Source: an uncultured Hyphomonas sp.
Lineage (GTDB): Bacteria > Pseudomonadota > Alphaproteobacteria > Caulobacterales > Hyphomonadaceae
Direction: 5' to 3'
Assembly (NCBI RefSeq): GCF_963678875.1
Contig: NZ_OY787456.1
Span: 1,116,001 to 1,180,000 of the forward strand
DNA length: 64,000 nt
The position numbers and the translations under genes were made by a program. This document shows positions 60,687-64,000 of this stretch, in pieces. The stretch's first letter is position 1, and every line of letters starts with the position of its first letter. Below the pieces are notes generated by a model that had not been told where the DNA came from, made no database searches, and saw only the letters and a program-made list of their open reading frames with translations.

Positions 60687-62419
60687 GCCTGATTGCCACC
60701 GCCGAAACGCTCGGTCCATTCGGCCACCTGTGCATCCTCGATCTTCTGGAACAGGACGTCCGGCGGGGAGATCGCCATGCCGTGCGGCAGGGCATCCAGC
60801 AGGGCGGCGAAGTCAGCGTCCGCGGCCGGGAAGTTGCGGTTCTCTTCCGGGATGTTCAGGGCGTCGAGGATCTTCTTCGCGGCGCCCGGAATGATCGGTT
60901 GGGCGATGATGCCGAACAATGCAGCGAGGTTCAGGCCTGCGCGCACACCGATGGCGGCGGCATCCACGTCTGCCTTGTACTTCACCCACGGCTCGGCCTT
61001 GGTGAGATATTCGTTCCCGGCGGCCCAGATCGCGCGCGTTTCGGCGGCGGCCTTGCGGAACTCCATCGCTTCATAGTGTTCGATCAGGCGGGGCAGGCGC
61101 TCTTTCAGCTCGGCCACCATCCAGGCCTCGGCATCGCCCGGCGTGCCAGCTACCGGCACCTGTCCGTCAAACTTGGACGCGGTGTATTTCGTGATCCGGT
61201 TCACGAAATTGCCGAGCACGTTCGCAAGGTCCGAGTTCACAGCTGCCTGGAAGCCTTCCCAGGTGAAGGCAGCGTCAGAGCCTTCCGGGGCATTGGAAAT
61301 CAGGTACCAGCGCCAATAATCTGCCGGCAGCAGCTCCAGCGCCTGGTCCATGAACACGCCGCGCTTCATGGAGGTGGAGAACTTGCCGCCATACCAGGTG
61401 ACCCAGTTGAAGGCTTTCAGCTTGTCCACCGTCTTCCAGGGCTCGCCGCAGCCGAGCAGCGTGACCGGGAAGGACACGGTGTGGAAGGCCACATTGTCCT
61501 TGCCCATGAACTGCACGTACTCGACCTCGTCGGCGCCCTTGTCGGTCTTCCAGAGGCTCTCCCAGTCATTGCCCGTCGCTTCGGCCCATTCCTGCGTCGC
61601 AGAGATGTAGCCGATCGGCGCATCGAACCAGACATAGAAGACCTTGTCTTCGTATCCGGGGCGGGGATTGCCATCCGCATCCGTGACTTTGACGCCCCAG
61701 CTTAGGTCACGCGTGATGGACCGGGCGATCAGGCCTTCGTCCAGCCATTTGTTCGCAATGGAGACCGCAAGGCTCGGCCATTGGGCGCCCTTGCTTTTCA
61801 CCCATTCGCGGATGCGATCCTGCATCTGGCCTTGCAGTAGGTAGAGATGGTTCGTGTCACGGATCTCGATGTTCCGGCTGCCGGAAACCGAGGAATACGG
61901 ATCGATCAGGTCGACAGGGTCCAGCAGACGCCCGCAATTGTCACACTGGTCGCCACGGGCCTTTTCAAAGCCGCAGGTCGGGCAGGTGCCTTCGACATAG
62001 CGGTCCGGCAGGAAGCGGCCATCATCGACGGAGTAGACCTGTTTGGACGTGCGCTCCTCAATCAGGCCCTGCTTCTCCAATGCCTGGGCGAGGTGCTGGG
62101 TCACGGCATGGTTTGCCGGGCGCGACGTGCGGCCAAACCAGTCGAAAGACAGGCTGAAGCCTTCGCCGGCCGCGCGCTGGATCTCGTATTGCTCATCGCA
62201 ATAGTCCTGCACGCTGATTCCTGCGGCCTGCGCTGCGAGTTCGGCAGGCGTGCCGTGCTCATCGGTGGCGCAGATATAGGTCACGTCGTGGCCCAGAAGG
62301 CGCATCACGCGGGAATACACGTCAGCCGGGAGCATCGAACCGGCCAGATTGCCGAGATGCTTGACGCCGTTGATGTACGGCAGGGCAGAGGTGACGAGGA
62401 TGCGCCGGGAATGCGTCAT
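60683..62419 (-). CDS. metG: Methionyl-tRNA synthetase
   Basis: A complete 578-residue class I synthetase. The HIGH-like sequence is HLGN at 21-24 in ALPYINGVKHLGN, and a four-cysteine zinc knuckle (CPTCG and CDNCG) is at about 145-165. The KMSKS-like site reads KFSTS at 346-350, followed by MKRGVFMDQ, as in a non-E. coli MetG subgroup. The anticodon-binding helical domain follows (about 410-560). It charges tRNA-Met in the cytosol. Confidence 0.94.
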   Translation of the reverse strand: MTHSRRILVTSALPYINGVKHLGNLAGSMLPADVYSRVMRLLGHDVTYICATDEHGTPAELAAQAAGISVQDYCDEQYEIQRAAGEGFSLSFDWFGRTSRPANHAVTQHLAQALEKQGLIEERTSKQVYSVDDGRFLPDRYVEGTCPTCGFEKARGDQCDNCGRLLDPVDLIDPYSSVSGSRNIEIRDTNHLYLLQGQMQDRIREWVKSKGAQWPSLAVSIANKWLDEGLIARSITRDLSWGVKVTDADGNPRPGYEDKVFYVWFDAPIGYISATQEWAEATGNDWESLWKTDKGADEVEYVQFMGKDNVAFHTVSFPVTLLGCGEPWKTVDKLKAFNWVTWYGGKFSTSMKRGVFMDQALELLPADYWRWYLISNAPEGSDAAFTWEGFQAAVNSDLANVLGNFVNRITKYTASKFDGQVPVAGTPGDAEAWMVAELKERLPRLIEHYEAMEFRKAAAETRAIWAAGNEYLTKAEPWVKYKADVDAAAIGVRAGLNLAALFGIIAQPIIPGAAKKILDALNIPEENRNFPAADADFAALLDALPHGMAISPPDVLFQKIEDAQVAEWTERFGGGNQA

Positions 62420-62584
62420 TGGGTGTCAGTCTTTTCCGTTTTCTGGGCCGTCAGGACCGCGATTCGGGCCTTCCGGCCCTGTTGGAGCGTGTCTTTTAAC
62501 GCGGCGAGCCGGAAATGAAAGAAACCGAGCAGACAAAAAACTGTGCCCGGTCAGGCCCCTGATCCCTAAAGCAGACAAGAAAAG

Positions 62585-62613
62585 CCCCGGAACGGCAGGG
62601 CCGGTCCGGGGCA
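62585..62613 (-). terminator. Terminator after OmpA-like gene
   Basis: GCCCCGGA / TCCGGGGC arms (62585-62592, 62606-62613) form an 8-base stem. On the minus strand it is followed by TTTTCTTGT, a typical intrinsic terminator 62 bases after the stop of the OmpA-like gene. Confidence 0.75.
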
Positions 62614-62674
62614 GTCAACGGTGCAGGCGCGGTGATCTGACCTGCACCGATTGGAGGGGGGAAGGGATATGGGG

Positions 62675-63154
62675 TTAGAGGCCGTAGACCGGCTTTACAT
62701 CCAGGTTGATATCCACGCGGCGGGCCATAGGCTCCACCGGCACTTCGGCGGAAGCGGCCGTGGCATTCACTTCCTGGAAATTCGTCTCGATGCGCGGGGC
62801 CGACACACCACGGTCCGACAGGGCCTGGATCACCGCAGCGGCGCGCGCTTCCGACAGTTGCGCAAGTTCGATGTCAGTGTGGGCCTCTTCGGAAACGACG
62901 GAGACATCAATGTCGGTGACGGCGCAGCCCTCAAGGCTGTTGGTCGCTGCGTTCAGTGCCCGGACGGAATAGGACGAAAGCATCGTCTCGTAGGCGGGGA
63001 AGTAGATGGACAGCTTCATGTCCTCGCAGACCGGTTTGCGAGCCACATAGACAGGTTCCGCCGGCGGCGGCTTCGGGGCATCGGAAACAGCCGGCAGCGC
63101 TGCGAGGGCGCCTATCAGGCCGAGGCCTGCTGCAGCGAACATCGTGCGTTTCAT
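62675..63154 (-). CDS. OmpA-like periplasmic or outer-membrane protein
   Basis: A 159-residue exported protein with a signal peptide (MKRTMFAAAGLGLIGALA) and an OmpA C-terminal-like domain in the rest: KLSIYFPAYETMLS, DIDVSVVSEEAHTDIELAQLSEARAAAV and a final RRVDINLDV. Two cysteines (PVCED and EGCAV) may pair. The domain may bind peptidoglycan, but the usual Asp/Arg contact motif is altered. AAGGAGA lies six bases before the ATG. Confidence 0.82.
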   Translation of the reverse strand: MKRTMFAAAGLGLIGALAALPAVSDAPKPPPAEPVYVARKPVCEDMKLSIYFPAYETMLSSYSVRALNAATNSLEGCAVTDIDVSVVSEEAHTDIELAQLSEARAAAVIQALSDRGVSAPRIETNFQEVNATAASAEVPVEPMARRVDINLDVKPVYGL

Positions 63155-63525
63155 AATGGTCTCCTTCATGCTCATTTCTTGCTCCATCAATCCCTGAGAA
63201 CTCTTCCGGTTCCTGTGCCCTTGCATGAACAAAGGGATAGGCTTGGTTTGCGGCTGAAATGTGCGCCCACCGGGGCGAATGAGGCGGTGCCAAGGAAATT
63301 GGAAGGAATCCAGCAAAGGGGCGATAAAGCCCTTTTGAATCATGGGTGTAGGGTCGATCTGGATTTCCAGAGTTCGCCTCATCGGAGAATTTTTGCGAGG
63401 AATGTGGCAAGCTCGGGGCGGCCGGGTGCCGCCAGTCGGGTCACAATCCCCCTCGGATCGGATGGGGTGTGGACCTCCTGCTTGCATCCGGCCGCACTTC
63501 CCATTAGTGACGGGTTTCCTCATGG
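63155..63525. other. Gene-free gap before tRNA-Thr
   Basis: This 371-base gap holds no convincing gene. It must contain the promoters of the minus-strand OmpA-like gene and of the plus-strand tRNA. A weak hairpin AAAGGG...CCCTTTT lies at 63315-63336. Open frames here lack plausible composition. Confidence 0.6.
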
Positions 63526-63601
63526 GCCGGCTTAGCTCAGCTGGTAGAGCATCTGATTTGTAATCAGAGGGTCGCGGGTTCGAGTCCTGCAGCCGGCACC
63601 A
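63526..63601 (+). tRNA. tRNA-Thr (anticodon TGT)
   Basis: Complete 76-base cloverleaf. The acceptor arms GCCGGCT (63526-63532) and AGCCGGC (63591-63597) pair; D arm GCTC...GAGC; anticodon stem CTGAT/ATCAG with loop TTTGTAA and anticodon TGT at 63559-63561 (reads ACA); T arm with GGTTCGAGTCC. CCA is encoded at 63599-63601. Confidence 0.97.
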
Positions 63602-64000
63602 TAGGAAACAGGGACTTAGTCCGATTTCAGCAAGAATTCAGAGATCGTACTGGCGCGCAATTGGCGCGCAACTTGGCACAACAGGTGGATGATCTGCTCT
63701 GTCACCTTCGTCAGGTATGCAGGATCGAATGGCTTTTTGCTCTCTTTGGTCGAGCTATTCGGCGCTTTGAGTTACGGAGGGACAATGACACTCCATTCCG
63801 GAGCCCTACGACCAAAACATCATTGGCGCGTAGGTTCTGATCAATTTCCGGTTTCCGTGAGATCTTGCCATCCCGTAGCTACGTTTCGTGAGGCGGCATT
63901 TGGCCCTCTTCAGACCGTCGGCAGTTTTGACTTGAACGGCAGCTTGGGTCTCGAAAGCAGACATTCGGATCGAGCTTTGCAGCGAATGCCACCATGACAA
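63602..64000. other. AT-richer gene-free segment after tRNA
   Basis: The 399 bases after the tRNA are visibly AT-richer than the rest and hold no recognised gene. A 10-base direct repeat TGGCGCGCAA occurs at 63651-63660 and 63662-63671. Open frames at 63689-63997 (plus) and 63806-64000 (minus) have no recognisable protein. The position 3' of a tRNA suggests a possible element boundary, but no integrase is seen here. Confidence 0.5.

Noticed and set aside
63689..63997. A 102-codon frame after tRNA-Thr
   Set aside because: There is no ribosome site or recognisable domain, and a frame on the opposite strand is equally open.
1..64000. CRISPR arrays, insertion sequences, integrases, prophage genes and toxin-antitoxin pairs
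   Set aside because: No spaced direct repeats, transposase, recombinase or phage structural proteins were found.

Overview
The window is a GC-rich, densely coded bacterial chromosome segment. It looks like an alphaproteobacterium, most likely near Hyphomonas (Hyphomonadaceae). That placement rests on gene content and style: an LdtR-type MarR regulator, Bpt aminoacyl-transferase, an iron-sulfur photolyase of the PhrB type, endonuclease-type MutL, DUF938 and DUF3833 proteins, and many small lipoproteins. It is an inference without database support.

Positions 1-10300 start with the end of a lemA gene, two small genes and a gap holding two REP-like hairpins. A long minus-strand run follows: motB, an SLC13/RCK transporter with bpt, then a TRAP transporter operon (dctP-dctQ-dctM) ending in a PLP aminotransferase. 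Positions 10400-31700 are mixed metabolism and envelope genes. Three enzymes of valine breakdown are scattered here (isobutyryl-CoA dehydrogenase-like, 3-hydroxyisobutyryl-CoA hydrolase and a 3-hydroxyisobutyrate dehydrogenase-family protein). The stretch also holds hemB, two CPBP proteases, a secreted zinc metalloprotease, TauD-like dioxygenase, PilZ, DUF805 and LdtR-like proteins, a VOC gene behind a SoxR-like operator, and a lipoprotein cytochrome c. One AT-richer gene of unknown function (17633-18577) stands out by composition.

Positions 31900-46700 carry mutL, a HAD phosphatase, an M15-like protein, a 25-codon ORF coupled to a lipoprotein gene, and converging L- and D-2-hydroxyacid dehydrogenases. 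A minus-strand group follows with paiB, tsaC-type, cytochrome b561-YceI fusion and YceI genes, then a DmdC-like acyl-CoA dehydrogenase and the photolyase. The photolyase reading frame reaches its normal length only if translation starts at ATC. Positions 46700-64000 are mainly housekeeping: csp, an MFS exporter, an rRNA pseudouridine synthase, lepB, the xseB-ispA-dxs isoprenoid cluster, two related TPR lipoproteins, an acyl-CoA synthetase, aldo/keto reductase, metG, an OmpA-like protein and tRNA-Thr. About 400 bases of AT-richer DNA without a recognisable gene follow the tRNA and may be the edge of an integrated element.

I found no CRISPR array, transposase, integrase, prophage or recognised defence operon. 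The most interesting points are small: the ATC-start photolyase with a duplicated 3' end, the coupled small ORF, the SoxR-like and TATATA-type operators, and the compositionally odd membrane gene.
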